A program made the translations under genes and the position numbers. The notes beneath the pieces are model-generated. The model had not been told where the DNA came from and made no database searches. It worked only from the letters and a program-made list of their open reading frames with translations. DNA of 64,000 nucleotides from contig OY764867.1 of assembly GCA_963668535.1 (NCBI GenBank), positions 496,001 through 560,000 of the forward strand, given 5' to 3'. Position 1 is the first letter of the stretch. The number at the start of each line of letters is the position of its first letter. The DNA comes from F22 sp963668535. Its GTDB lineage: Bacteria > Bacteroidota > Bacteroidia > Bacteroidales > Bacteroidaceae. Below are positions 8,901-16,579 of the stretch, piece after piece.

Positions 8901-10528
8901 GATATAAAGTGAATAAAATTATTGCAAAAACACGTCACTCTATCCCAGGTATTTCATTGATTTCTCCTCCTCCTCATCATGATATCTATAGTATTGAGGA
9001 TTTGGCGCAATTGATATTCGATTTAAAGAATGTCAATCCAAAAGCCAATATCAGCGTAAAACTTGTAGCCGAATCTGGTGTGGGAACAATTGCAGCAGGT
9101 GTGGCTAAAGCAAAAGCAGACTTGATTGTGATTTCTGGTGCTGAAGGCGGTACTGGTGCTTCTCCTGCTAGCTCTATTAGATATGCAGGTAGTAGTCCAG
9201 AACTTGGGCTGAGCGAGACACAACAAACCTTAGTTATTAATAGTTTGCGTGGACAAATCAAGCTGCAAGTAGATGGACAACTAAAAACAGGACGTGATGT
9301 CATTTTGATGGCCATGCTTGGTGCAGAAGAATTTGGTTTTGCTACATCAGCTCTGATTGTACTAGGCTGTGTCATGATGCGTAAGTGTCACACTAATACG
9401 TGCCCAGTAGGTGTCGCAACACAAAACGAGGAACTGCGTAAACGTTTTATTGGTCGTAACGAATATGTTGTCAATTTCTTCAGCTTCTTAGCACAGGAAA
9501 TTCGTGAATATCTTGCAGAAATAGGGGTACGTAGTTTAGATGAGGTTATTGGTTGCACAGATTATATTATACGCAAAAAGGAAATCATTAACCCCAAGCA
9601 TAAACTAATTGATCTAAATCGTCTTTTAGTCATGCCGTCAAAAGAAAATGGGGCAGCTATCCGTAAGGTCATTGATCAAAATCATGGTATTGAAGCCGTT
9701 AAGGATGTCGAGATGATTGTGCATGCTAAAGATGCAATTGAATCTCAAAAAGAAATTTCTCTTGAATACACAATAGCCAATACCGATCGTGCTTGTGGTG
9801 CAATGCTTTCTGGAAAGATTGCTGAAAAATGGGGCGAAGAAGGGCTTCCTGAACAAACCCTAAAAGTGAAGTTCAAAGGCAGTGCTGGACAAAGTTTTGG
9901 AGCTTTCCTACCTCACGGTGTACAATTTAAACTAGAAGGTGATGCCAATGATTATCTTGGTAAAGGACTAAGTGGTGGTCGTATCAGCGTAATGCCTCCA
10001 ATGCGCAGTAACTTCGAAGCTGAAGAAAATACCATTGCTGGTAATACTCTTCTATATGGTGCAACAAGTGGTGAGGTCTACATAAATGGTCGCGTAGGTG
10101 AGCGTTTTGGTATCCGTAACTCGGGTGCAACTGCCGTAGTAGAAGGCGTTGGTGATCACTGCTGTGAATACATGACAGGTGGACGCGTAGTCGTTTTAGG
10201 TTCTACTGGACGTAATTTTGCTGCTGGTATGAGTGGTGGTGTAGCCTATGTATGGAACAAAAACAATGACTTTGATTATTTCTGCAATATGGAAATGGTT
10301 GAACTAAGTCTTGTGGAAGAGTCAACATATAGAAAAGAGCTACATGAATTGATACGTCAACACTACCTATATACAGGTTCTAAGCTGGCTCGTACGATGC
10401 TTGACAACTGGGCATTCTATGTAGAACAGTTTATTCAAATTGTTCCAATTGAATACAAACGCGTACTTCAGGAAGAACAAATGAAAAAGCTGCAACAAAA
10501 AATTGCGGATATGCAACGTGATTATTAA
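5990..10528 (+). CDS. gltB: Glutamate synthase, large subunit
   Basis: This subunit transfers the amide nitrogen of glutamine to 2-oxoglutarate to make glutamate, in complex with GltD. It has 1512 residues, full family length. The class II glutamine amidotransferase nucleophile is Cys32 (HDACGVGM), so about 31 residues would be removed as a propeptide. The FMN-binding synthase domain follows in the second half, with the 3Fe-4S cysteines in CVMMRKCHTNTCPVG at about residues 1126-1137. A C-terminal GXGXG glutamine-synthase helix domain comes after about residue 1250. gltD follows 106 bp downstream after two small hairpins. Confidence 0.97.
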   Translation: MKRELKNTPPSLNFRQPKVMGLYESEQEHDACGVGMLVNIDGHKSHAIVESALKVLENMNHRGAEGADNKTGDGAGIMLQIPHEFILLQGIPVPEKGRYGTGLVFLPKDEQAQQAVLQIMIEEIEREGLNLMHLRNVPTKSEILGTSSAAVEPAIKQIFVTGFETEEGADRRLYMVRKRIENRIRTSVIKSKDDFYVVSLSTKNIIYKGMLSSLQLREYYPDLTNNYFTSGIALVHSRFSTNTFPRWSLAQPFRLLAHNGEINTVRGNRGWMEAREALLSSGPLGDIKPISPIIQPNMSDSASLDNAFEFFVQSGMSLPHAMAMLVPESFNEKNPITDDLKAFYEYHSIMMEPWDGPAALLFSDGRFAGGMLDRNGLRPSRYLITEDDMLVIASEVGVEDFEPSAVKAKGRLRPGKLLLVDTEKGQIYYDGQIKDELAKAYPYKEWLHTNRIDLDEIKTGRKVTQKVDEYAKKLRVFGFSREDVENIITPMCENGAEPIGSMGNDTPLAVMSDRPQLIYNYFRQQFAQVTNPPIDPIREELVMSLQEYIGSQGEDLLTPSEEHCKMLRLDHPILTNSQVDILCNIRYKGFTSEVLPTVFEVAGGAASMSERLTVLCKEAEKAVDDKIHYIILSDKHVDKDHAPIPALMALSAVHHHLISVGKRMQIALIVESGEIREVMHCALLMGFGASAICPYMAFSVLDELVTKKEIQLDYHTAEKNYIKAICKGLYKVMSKMGISEIRSYRGAKIFEAIGLSEEISNLYFGGLSSKVGGVRIEELAADAIKLHTEGYKKELDNLLPHKGLYSFRMDGEKHAWTPETISLLQLSTRMGSYKKFKEFTSKVDTKEKPIFLRDFWDFKRNPIPLEEVEPVEKIMRRFVTGAMSYGSISAEAHEALAIAMNKIHGRSNTGEGGEDPARFKPNPDGTSRRSAIKQVASGRFGVTTEYLVNADEIQIKIAQGAKPGEGGQLPGYKVNKIIAKTRHSIPGISLISPPPHHDIYSIEDLAQLIFDLKNVNPKANISVKLVAESGVGTIAAGVAKAKADLIVISGAEGGTGASPASSIRYAGSSPELGLSETQQTLVINSLRGQIKLQVDGQLKTGRDVILMAMLGAEEFGFATSALIVLGCVMMRKCHTNTCPVGVATQNEELRKRFIGRNEYVVNFFSFLAQEIREYLAEIGVRSLDEVIGCTDYIIRKKEIINPKHKLIDLNRLLVMPSKENGAAIRKVIDQNHGIEAVKDVEMIVHAKDAIESQKEISLEYTIANTDRACGAMLSGKIAEKWGEEGLPEQTLKVKFKGSAGQSFGAFLPHGVQFKLEGDANDYLGKGLSGGRISVMPPMRSNFEAEENTIAGNTLLYGATSGEVYINGRVGERFGIRNSGATAVVEGVGDHCCEYMTGGRVVVLGSTGRNFAAGMSGGVAYVWNKNNDFDYFCNMEMVELSLVEESTYRKELHELIRQHYLYTGSKLARTMLDNWAFYVEQFIQIVPIEYKRVLQEEQMKKLQQKIADMQRDY

Positions 10529-10564
10529 ACGAAGCCTGCACAATAAATAAGAAAAATAATAATA

Positions 10565-10613
10565 AGAACCTAAGGGTTCTCAAGTCAATGAGAAATCAAC
10601 TCACTAACTTGAG
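10565..10613 (+). other. Intercistronic hairpins between gltB and gltD
   Basis: AGAACC (10565-10570) pairs with GGTTCT (10575-10580). CTCAAGT (10579-10585) pairs with ACTTGAG (10607-10613). The two hairpins are mutually close and lack a T run, so they look more like processing or stability elements than terminators. Confidence 0.35.
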
Positions 10614-10634
10614 TATTCCACAAAAATATAACAA

Positions 10635-11975
10635 ATGGGAAAACCGAAAGCATTCTTAGAGATTCCAAGAATAGAAGCGGGCTATCGCCCTATTCATGAA
10701 CGTATCACCGATTATGGTGAGGTGGAACAGACACTCAACGCAAGAGACCGTCGCGCACAAGCATCTAGATGTATGGATTGTGGTGTTCCTTTCTGTCACT
10801 GGGCTTGCCCACTAGGGAACAAACCTCCAGAATGGAACGATGCACTGTACAAAGCAAAATACAAAGAAGCCTACGAATTACTTAGTGCAACAAATGATTT
10901 TCCCGAATTTACAGGGCGCATTTGTCCTGCGCTTTGTGAGAAGAGTTGTGTCTTGAAACTTAGTTGTGATGAGCCAGTGACCATACGTGAAGATGAAGCT
11001 GCTATCGCCGAAATGGCCTTCAAAGAAGGGTATATTCAACCTAAGCAACCAAAACGAAATGGGAAACGTGTTGCGGTTATCGGTGCAGGTCCTGCTGGTA
11101 TGGTAGTTGCCAATCGCCTAAATCATAAAGGATACACTGTAACACTTTTCGATAAAACAGAATCGGTTGGTGGGCTACTTCGTTGGGGTATCCCTAATTT
11201 TAAGCTCAATAAAAATATTATTGACCGTCGAGTAGCTTTGATGGTTGAGGAAGGTGTCGAACTTGCTCTAAACACCCCCGTATCAATAGATAAATTACCC
11301 AAAGGATACGATGCCTACTGTTTATGTACAGGAGCTGAAACTCCACGCGATCTACCTATTGAAGGACGTGAATTGGAAGGTATCCATTTTGCTATGGATA
11401 TGTTATCACAACAGAACCGAGTATTAGCTGGAGCAGAATTCTCACCAGAAGAACGCATCACAGCTAAAGATAAAAAGGTACTTGTTATTGGGGGCGGTGA
11501 CACAGGTAGTGACTGTATTGGTACCAGTAATCGACAAATGTGTAAATCGGTACTACAAGTAGAAATCATGCCTGAACCACCAGTAGGTTATAATCCTACG
11601 ACACCATGGCCGACATGGCCCAACGTAAAACGCACATCATCTAGTCATGAAGAAGGTTGTGAACGTCGTTGGTGTATTACAACAAACAAGTTTATTGGTA
11701 AAAAAGGACATGTTGTGGCGGCTGAAATAGAAGAGATTGAGTGGAAACCAAATCCAGAAGGCGGTCGTCCAGAACTCGTAAAAACAGGTAAAAAAGAAAT
11801 CGTAGAATGTGATCTAGTATTGCTTGCTATGGGATTCTTGAAAAATCCAGACACCAAACTTCCGAAGAATGTGTTCATAGCTGGTGATGCGGCTAGTGGA
11901 GCTAGTCTTGTAGTTCGTGCAATGGCGCATGCCCGTGAAGTGGCTCAACAAATGGATGAATACCTTCAAAAATAA
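10635..11975 (+). CDS. gltD: Glutamate synthase, small subunit
   Basis: This 446-residue flavoprotein feeds NAD(P)H electrons to GltB. The N-terminal cysteines in CMDCGVPFCHWACP (about residues 47-60) and CPALCEKSCVL bind the 4Fe-4S clusters. The FAD-binding GAGPAGMVVANRL follows at about 150. A second dinucleotide motif, VIGGGDTGSDCIGT, lies near 285 and binds NADPH. The C terminus FIAGDAASGASLVV is the usual FAD contact. It is shorter than E. coli GltD (about 470) but all motifs are present. It forms an operon with gltB and ends at the 12020 terminator. Confidence 0.96.
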   Translation: MGKPKAFLEIPRIEAGYRPIHERITDYGEVEQTLNARDRRAQASRCMDCGVPFCHWACPLGNKPPEWNDALYKAKYKEAYELLSATNDFPEFTGRICPALCEKSCVLKLSCDEPVTIREDEAAIAEMAFKEGYIQPKQPKRNGKRVAVIGAGPAGMVVANRLNHKGYTVTLFDKTESVGGLLRWGIPNFKLNKNIIDRRVALMVEEGVELALNTPVSIDKLPKGYDAYCLCTGAETPRDLPIEGRELEGIHFAMDMLSQQNRVLAGAEFSPEERITAKDKKVLVIGGGDTGSDCIGTSNRQMCKSVLQVEIMPEPPVGYNPTTPWPTWPNVKRTSSSHEEGCERRWCITTNKFIGKKGHVVAAEIEEIEWKPNPEGGRPELVKTGKKEIVECDLVLLAMGFLKNPDTKLPKNVFIAGDAASGASLVVRAMAHAREVAQQMDEYLQK

Positions 11976-12019
11976 AAGAAAGTACAGCCATACTTTTTAT
12001 TAACGTGTTTAAATAACGG

Positions 12020-12059
12020 CATCGAGTGGGTCTCATTAAAGGACTTGCTCGATGTTTTT
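12020..12059 (+). terminator. Intrinsic terminator of gltBD
   Basis: CATCGAG (12020-12026) pairs with CTCGATG (12048-12054) and is followed by TTTTTA. Inner GTC/GAC pairing extends the stem. Confidence 0.7.
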
Positions 12060-12079
12060 ATACATAGGTATATTACGTA

Positions 12080-12145
12080 AAAACGGAAGCGCTTGCGATT
12101 TTACAAACATCCCGATAGTTAGCAAATCGCAAGCGCTTCCGTTTT
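12080..12145 (-). terminator. Long hairpin terminator downstream of recQ
   Basis: Perfect 22-bp arms at 12080-12101 and 12124-12145 enclose a 22-nt loop. The core of each arm is GGAAGCGCTTGCG, and on the minus strand the right arm ends in TTTT. It lies 13 bp past the recQ stop and 25 bp past the gltBD terminator, so the two units are well insulated. Confidence 0.7.
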
Positions 12146-12157
12146 GCCAATTTAAAG

Positions 12158-14065
12158 CTACTTTCTATATATACGTCCGTCTGCCTCTATTAAGTCACCT
12201 TTCTGTACCATTTTATACAATAGATGCGTCAACTGAGCATGCCGAAAAGAGGGCATTTGATCGCCTATTTCTTGGACTGTCAAGCCAGAACTTGGCAGTA
12301 ATTGCATTAATCTATCTGCACAAGCATTTTCTTCATCTGCAGACATCGTGTGTTGATTTTTCTTTGCCAAACAAATATCACACTGCCCACAAGGTTCCCC
12401 TCCTTGTTCTCCAAAATAACGCAACAAAACAGTGGCACGACACACTTCCTCTTCCTTTATGAAATAAATCATAGACTGTATACGTTGTTCATACCGGCGT
12501 TTCTTATCAAAATAGACTCTATTGGCAAATAATAAATCATATTTATCTACACGTCCACAATTAAAAGTAATTGTAGAAACCTTCTTACTAGGTATATAAT
12601 GCAAGACTCCCTCAAAAGTAAGTAAACGCATCGTTTCATAGACTTCTTGTCTCGACCAGCCCAAAACTTCACCAAGCCATTGTTCACTAATCTGCACATA
12701 ATCCTGAAAAATACCCGTGTAATGACGCAAAAGCTCAGTGAGTAATAAATCGAGCTTTTCGTTGTGAAAATCCCTATCGTACAAACTACGTTTATCTAAA
12801 ACAATTTGTACTCGTGAGGCATCCTCGTGTTCAGGACGAAATTGAATATATTTAGCACTAGTTAATAACTCCAAAGCACTAAGTACTGGAACTGGAAAAC
12901 GTTTTGTTTGCAGACAAAAGGCATCTAAATCAAAAGTTGTAGTCCACCCTTCACCAGTGCCTTCTGCCATTTCATAATAATCACACAATGCATCATATAC
13001 ATCAGTAATGTATTCAAGATCAGGAAAACTATCCCCTATCCTTCTTTGCAAAATATTTTCATCATGTGGGGCATGTAGCATAACAGCAAATGCCGTTTTC
13101 CCATCTCGTCCCGCACGTCCTGCTTCCTGAAAGTAAGCCTCTATATTATCTGGAATATCGTAATGTACCACAAGACGCACATCGGGCTTGTCAATACCCA
13201 TACCAAAAGCATTAGTCGCTACCATCACACGTTTTTCATCCTGCTGCCACTGACGCTGACGTTTATCCTTTAAGTCTGGATTAATCCCTGCATGATAAGC
13301 TACAGCTTCGATGCCGTGTTCTACGAGCTCTCTTGCAATATCTATAGTACGTTTACGATTTCTAACGTAGACAATGGTACTTCCTTGTACATGATGTAAT
13401 ATATGAAATAACTCGTCCAATTTATCTGCCGTTTTACGCACCACATACGAAAGGTTGCTACGAGCAAAAGACATCTGAATACAATTGGGCATCTTGAATT
13501 CCAATTGTCTCTGAATATCCTGTGCTACAGGTGGTGTAGCTGTTGCTGTCAAAGCTAAGATAGGTACACCTGGAAGTAAATGCCTAATCTTTGCTATCTG
13601 TAAATATGCGGGACGAAAATCGTATCCCCATTGACTAATACAGTGACTTTCATCAACGGTTATTAAAGTCACTGGCATTCTTCTAACTTTTGTTTGAAAA
13701 AGAGACGAGGACAAACGTTCGGGAGATACGTATAGGAAACGATACGGACCAAAAATACAATTTTCTAACGTATCGATAATTTCCTGTTGCGTCATACCGC
13801 TATAAATAGCAGCAGCCAAAACACCACGTGAACGTAAATTCTCTACTTGGTCTTTCATCAAGGCGATCAATGGAGTCACTACAAGACACAGACCATTATG
13901 GGCCAATGTAGGGACTTGAAAAGTGATGGATTTTCCTCCCCCTGTAGGCATCAAACCTAACGTATCACGTCCAGAAGCTATACTATCAATAATCTGTCGT
14001 TGTACCCCACGGAATTCATCGTATCCCCAATAGCTTTTCAACGTGGCAAGATACTTATCTACCAT
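12158..14065 (-). CDS. recQ: ATP-dependent DNA helicase RecQ family
   Basis: This 635-residue 3'-5' superfamily 2 helicase works in recombination repair and fork restart. Motif 0 is Q23-RQIID, Walker A is MPTGGGKS (about 39-46), Walker B is DESH with the RecQ aromatic loop CISQWGYDFRP, and motif VI is QEAGRAGRDG. A RecQ-C zinc region follows, with CRATVLL and CGQCDIC giving the four cysteines. The last about 70 residues do not clearly match a full HRDC domain. It starts 3 bp after recJ ends, so the two repair genes are co-transcribed. Confidence 0.93.
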   Translation of the reverse strand: MVDKYLATLKSYWGYDEFRGVQRQIIDSIASGRDTLGLMPTGGGKSITFQVPTLAHNGLCLVVTPLIALMKDQVENLRSRGVLAAAIYSGMTQQEIIDTLENCIFGPYRFLYVSPERLSSSLFQTKVRRMPVTLITVDESHCISQWGYDFRPAYLQIAKIRHLLPGVPILALTATATPPVAQDIQRQLEFKMPNCIQMSFARSNLSYVVRKTADKLDELFHILHHVQGSTIVYVRNRKRTIDIARELVEHGIEAVAYHAGINPDLKDKRQRQWQQDEKRVMVATNAFGMGIDKPDVRLVVHYDIPDNIEAYFQEAGRAGRDGKTAFAVMLHAPHDENILQRRIGDSFPDLEYITDVYDALCDYYEMAEGTGEGWTTTFDLDAFCLQTKRFPVPVLSALELLTSAKYIQFRPEHEDASRVQIVLDKRSLYDRDFHNEKLDLLLTELLRHYTGIFQDYVQISEQWLGEVLGWSRQEVYETMRLLTFEGVLHYIPSKKVSTITFNCGRVDKYDLLFANRVYFDKKRRYEQRIQSMIYFIKEEEVCRATVLLRYFGEQGGEPCGQCDICLAKKNQHTMSADEENACADRLMQLLPSSGLTVQEIGDQMPSFRHAQLTHLLYKMVQKGDLIEADGRIYRK

Positions 14066-14068
14066 ATT

Positions 14069-15793
14069 TTATTCGTCTAGAAGCGTTGGTTTAATATCCT
14101 GAATCTGCAATTGTACTTCTCCAGGTTTATGACTATTTTCTTGAATAGAATATACGATATCAAAGGCTCTTTTACTTTTTATATAGCGTGCTTGATCACT
14201 TTGTCCAAAGGCAATTCCATTCACTACATTATGTGATTTATTATCGACGAGTTCTAATTTGATATGGGCTTGATCACGTCCAACGACCTTACTCGTTCCA
14301 TAATCATAGCACTGCTTTGTTCGAAATAGTGGTTTAGGATTACCTGGACCAAAAGGGCTGAATTTTTTTAAGTCTTTAAAGAACTTCTTACTGATAGTGC
14401 GAAAATCAATAGTAGCTTCAATGTTTAAGATAGAAGCATGCTGTTCATCATCTATATGTGCTGCTACATAGGCCTCTAATCTGCTAGAGAATGCATCCAT
14501 ATTATCGGGATTCATAGATAGTCCAACTGCATATGTGTGCCCTCCAAACGTTTCTAATAAATCACGGCAACTAGCCACAGCATTATAAATGTCAAAACCT
14601 GGTACAGACCGAGCTGAACCCGTTGCAAATTCACCTGTTTTAGTTAGAACAATAGTTGGTCGATGATAGACTTCCGTCAACCGTGAAGCGACAATCCCAA
14701 CCACACCTTTATGCCAAGATTCATTGTAGATAACCACACTATGTTTATCTTCCCAGCCTTCAACCTGTTTCACTTGTATTGTAGCTTCTTCAGTTGTAGC
14801 CTTATCCAAATCTTTACGCATTTCATTATAGCAATCGATTTGCTTACATTGCTCTACAGCAAGTTTATAATCTTTTTGAATCAACAGATCTACAGATTCT
14901 CGGCCACACATCATTCGACCAGACGCATTAATACGAGGCCCTATTTTAAAGACAATATCACTCATAGAGATGTCCTTCCCACTGAGTCCAACCAAATCAA
15001 TAATGGCCTTCAGCCCTACCCTTGGATTACTATTAAGTTGACGTAAACCATGATAAGCTAGTATACGATTCTCACCTAATGTCGGCACAATATCTGCTGC
15101 AATGCTTACAGCAACCAAGTCCAACAAAGGGATCAAATGATGAAACTCAATATTATTACTGAGAGCGAAAGCCTGCATAAATTTAAAACCAACTCCACAA
15201 CCAGATAGGTGTGGACAAGGATAGGTATTATCCAGACGTTTGGGATTTAGAATAGCGACAGCATCAGGAAGCTCATCATCTTGCATATGATGATCACAAA
15301 CTATTACATCAATCCCCTTTTCACGGGCATACTGTACTTCTTTGACAGCTTTGACACCGCAGTCTAAAACTACGATAAGAGTGACCCCTTTTTCTGCAGC
15401 AAGATCTATCCCCAACTCGGTTAATCCATAGCCTTCGTCGGTTCGATCTGGGATATAATAATGTAGCCCAGAGTAATATTGCTGAATAAAGGTGTATACT
15501 AAAGCGACAGCAGTGGTTCCATCCACATCATAATCGCCATAAATCAAGATTTCTTCTTTGTTGCCCATAGCCCGATTAAGACGCGCAACTGCTTTGTCCA
15601 TATCTTTCATCAGAAAAGGATCATGCAGTTGGAGCAGATGTGGTTTAAAGAAAGTTTTGGCTTCTTCAACCGTGTGTATACCACGGCGTGTAAGCATTTC
15701 TGCAAGTACAGGATGTATTTTCAATTCTGCAACGAGCTTACCCACAGCTTCTTGGTGTTCATCAGACGAGCCCAATTCGTTCCATTGGTTCAT
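14069..15793 (-). CDS. recJ: Single-stranded-DNA-specific exonuclease RecJ
   Basis: RecJ is a 5'-3' ssDNA exonuclease that acts with RecQ. The DHH phosphoesterase motifs are DYDVDGTTA, VVLDCG and VCDHH. The DHHA1 domain follows with GRMMCG and the glycine-rich FGGHTYAVGLSM, and an OB-fold C terminus closes the protein. The ORF is open to 15856, but the ATG at 15793 gives the normal start MNQWNELGSS and 574 residues. TACCTTTA at 15821-15814 is a possible imperfect -7 box. The gene is divergent from tsaC, only 84 bp apart, and is followed almost directly by recQ. Confidence 0.93.
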   Translation of the reverse strand: MNQWNELGSSDEHQEAVGKLVAELKIHPVLAEMLTRRGIHTVEEAKTFFKPHLLQLHDPFLMKDMDKAVARLNRAMGNKEEILIYGDYDVDGTTAVALVYTFIQQYYSGLHYYIPDRTDEGYGLTELGIDLAAEKGVTLIVVLDCGVKAVKEVQYAREKGIDVIVCDHHMQDDELPDAVAILNPKRLDNTYPCPHLSGCGVGFKFMQAFALSNNIEFHHLIPLLDLVAVSIAADIVPTLGENRILAYHGLRQLNSNPRVGLKAIIDLVGLSGKDISMSDIVFKIGPRINASGRMMCGRESVDLLIQKDYKLAVEQCKQIDCYNEMRKDLDKATTEEATIQVKQVEGWEDKHSVVIYNESWHKGVVGIVASRLTEVYHRPTIVLTKTGEFATGSARSVPGFDIYNAVASCRDLLETFGGHTYAVGLSMNPDNMDAFSSRLEAYVAAHIDDEQHASILNIEATIDFRTISKKFFKDLKKFSPFGPGNPKPLFRTKQCYDYGTSKVVGRDQAHIKLELVDNKSHNVVNGIAFGQSDQARYIKSKRAFDIVYSIQENSHKPGEVQLQIQDIKPTLLDE

Positions 15794-15864
15794 TATGTGG
15801 TTACTTTTTCGTGTAAAGGTACGGAAAATTCTTGGCATAAGCATACAATCACACATTTTTTAAT

Positions 15865-15872
15865 TACCTTTG
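15865..15872 (+). promoter_or_regulatory. -7 box of tsaC, six bases before its ATG
   Basis: TACCTTTG is a full consensus -7 match whose last base is five bases before the tsaC start codon. Transcription would begin at or within one or two bases of the ATG. Confidence 0.65.
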
Positions 15873-15877
15873 CAGAG

Positions 15878-16441
15878 ATGAAAGAAGATATTAAACAAGC
15901 ATGTAAAATCCTAGAAGAGGGTGGTTTAATCCTCTATCCTACGGATACAATATGGGGGATTGGTTGTGATGCAACCAACCCAGATGCTGTCGCCAAAGTC
16001 TACGCTCTTAAACAGAGAAGTGACAGCAAAGCATTGATCTGTTTAGTAGATAGCCCAGTAAAAATTGACTTTTACGTAAGTGACCCACCAGAGATTGCTT
16101 TTGACTTGATTGAAATTGCTGATAAGCCCACAACTATTATTTACGACGGAGCACGTAATTTGGCTCCCAATTTAATAGCTGAAGATGGCAGTATTGCCAT
16201 ACGTGTAACTCAAGAAAAGGTAAGTCAAGCATTATGCCAACGCTTCCGAAAAGCGTTAGTATCTACCTCTGCCAATATTAGTGGTGCAACGTCTCCATCT
16301 TGTTTCCAAGAAATTTCGCAAGAAATTATAGATGGTGTTGATTACATACTGCCTTTAAGACAAGATGAACCACCTGGTGCAAAAGCCTCTAGTATCATCA
16401 AATTAGGACGTGGTGGACAGATCAAGATCATACGTCAATAA
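15878..16441 (+). CDS. tsaC: L-threonylcarbamoyladenylate synthase (Sua5/YrdC/YwlC)
   Basis: This enzyme condenses threonine, bicarbonate and ATP to threonylcarbamoyl-AMP for the t6A37 modification of ANN-decoding tRNAs. It is 187 residues, a single YrdC domain. Conserved pieces are GGLILYPTDTIWGIGCDATN near the N terminus, KQRSDSKAL, and STSANISG (threonine/ATP site). The reading frame is open far upstream, but MKEDIKQA at 15878 is the family start and the -7 promoter box sits immediately before it. The mRNA may therefore be leaderless. Confidence 0.93.
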   Translation: MKEDIKQACKILEEGGLILYPTDTIWGIGCDATNPDAVAKVYALKQRSDSKALICLVDSPVKIDFYVSDPPEIAFDLIEIADKPTTIIYDGARNLAPNLIAEDGSIAIRVTQEKVSQALCQRFRKALVSTSANISGATSPSCFQEISQEIIDGVDYILPLRQDEPPGAKASSIIKLGRGGQIKIIRQ

Positions 16442-16579
16442 CCAAGCCTATCCTTCCCAAATCCCTTCCGAGAGAGACTAACACACTATAATCATCATTA
16501 TTGAAAAACGACACTTGGGCATAGCCCTACACTATAATTATCAATTGATGATGCTTGTCCTTGAGACAGCAAAAAACAT

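Noticed and set aside
12052..12462. A 136-codon plus-strand ORF over the recQ end
   Set aside because: It overlaps the terminator hairpins and the antisense of recQ, shows no family features, and is best explained by chance.
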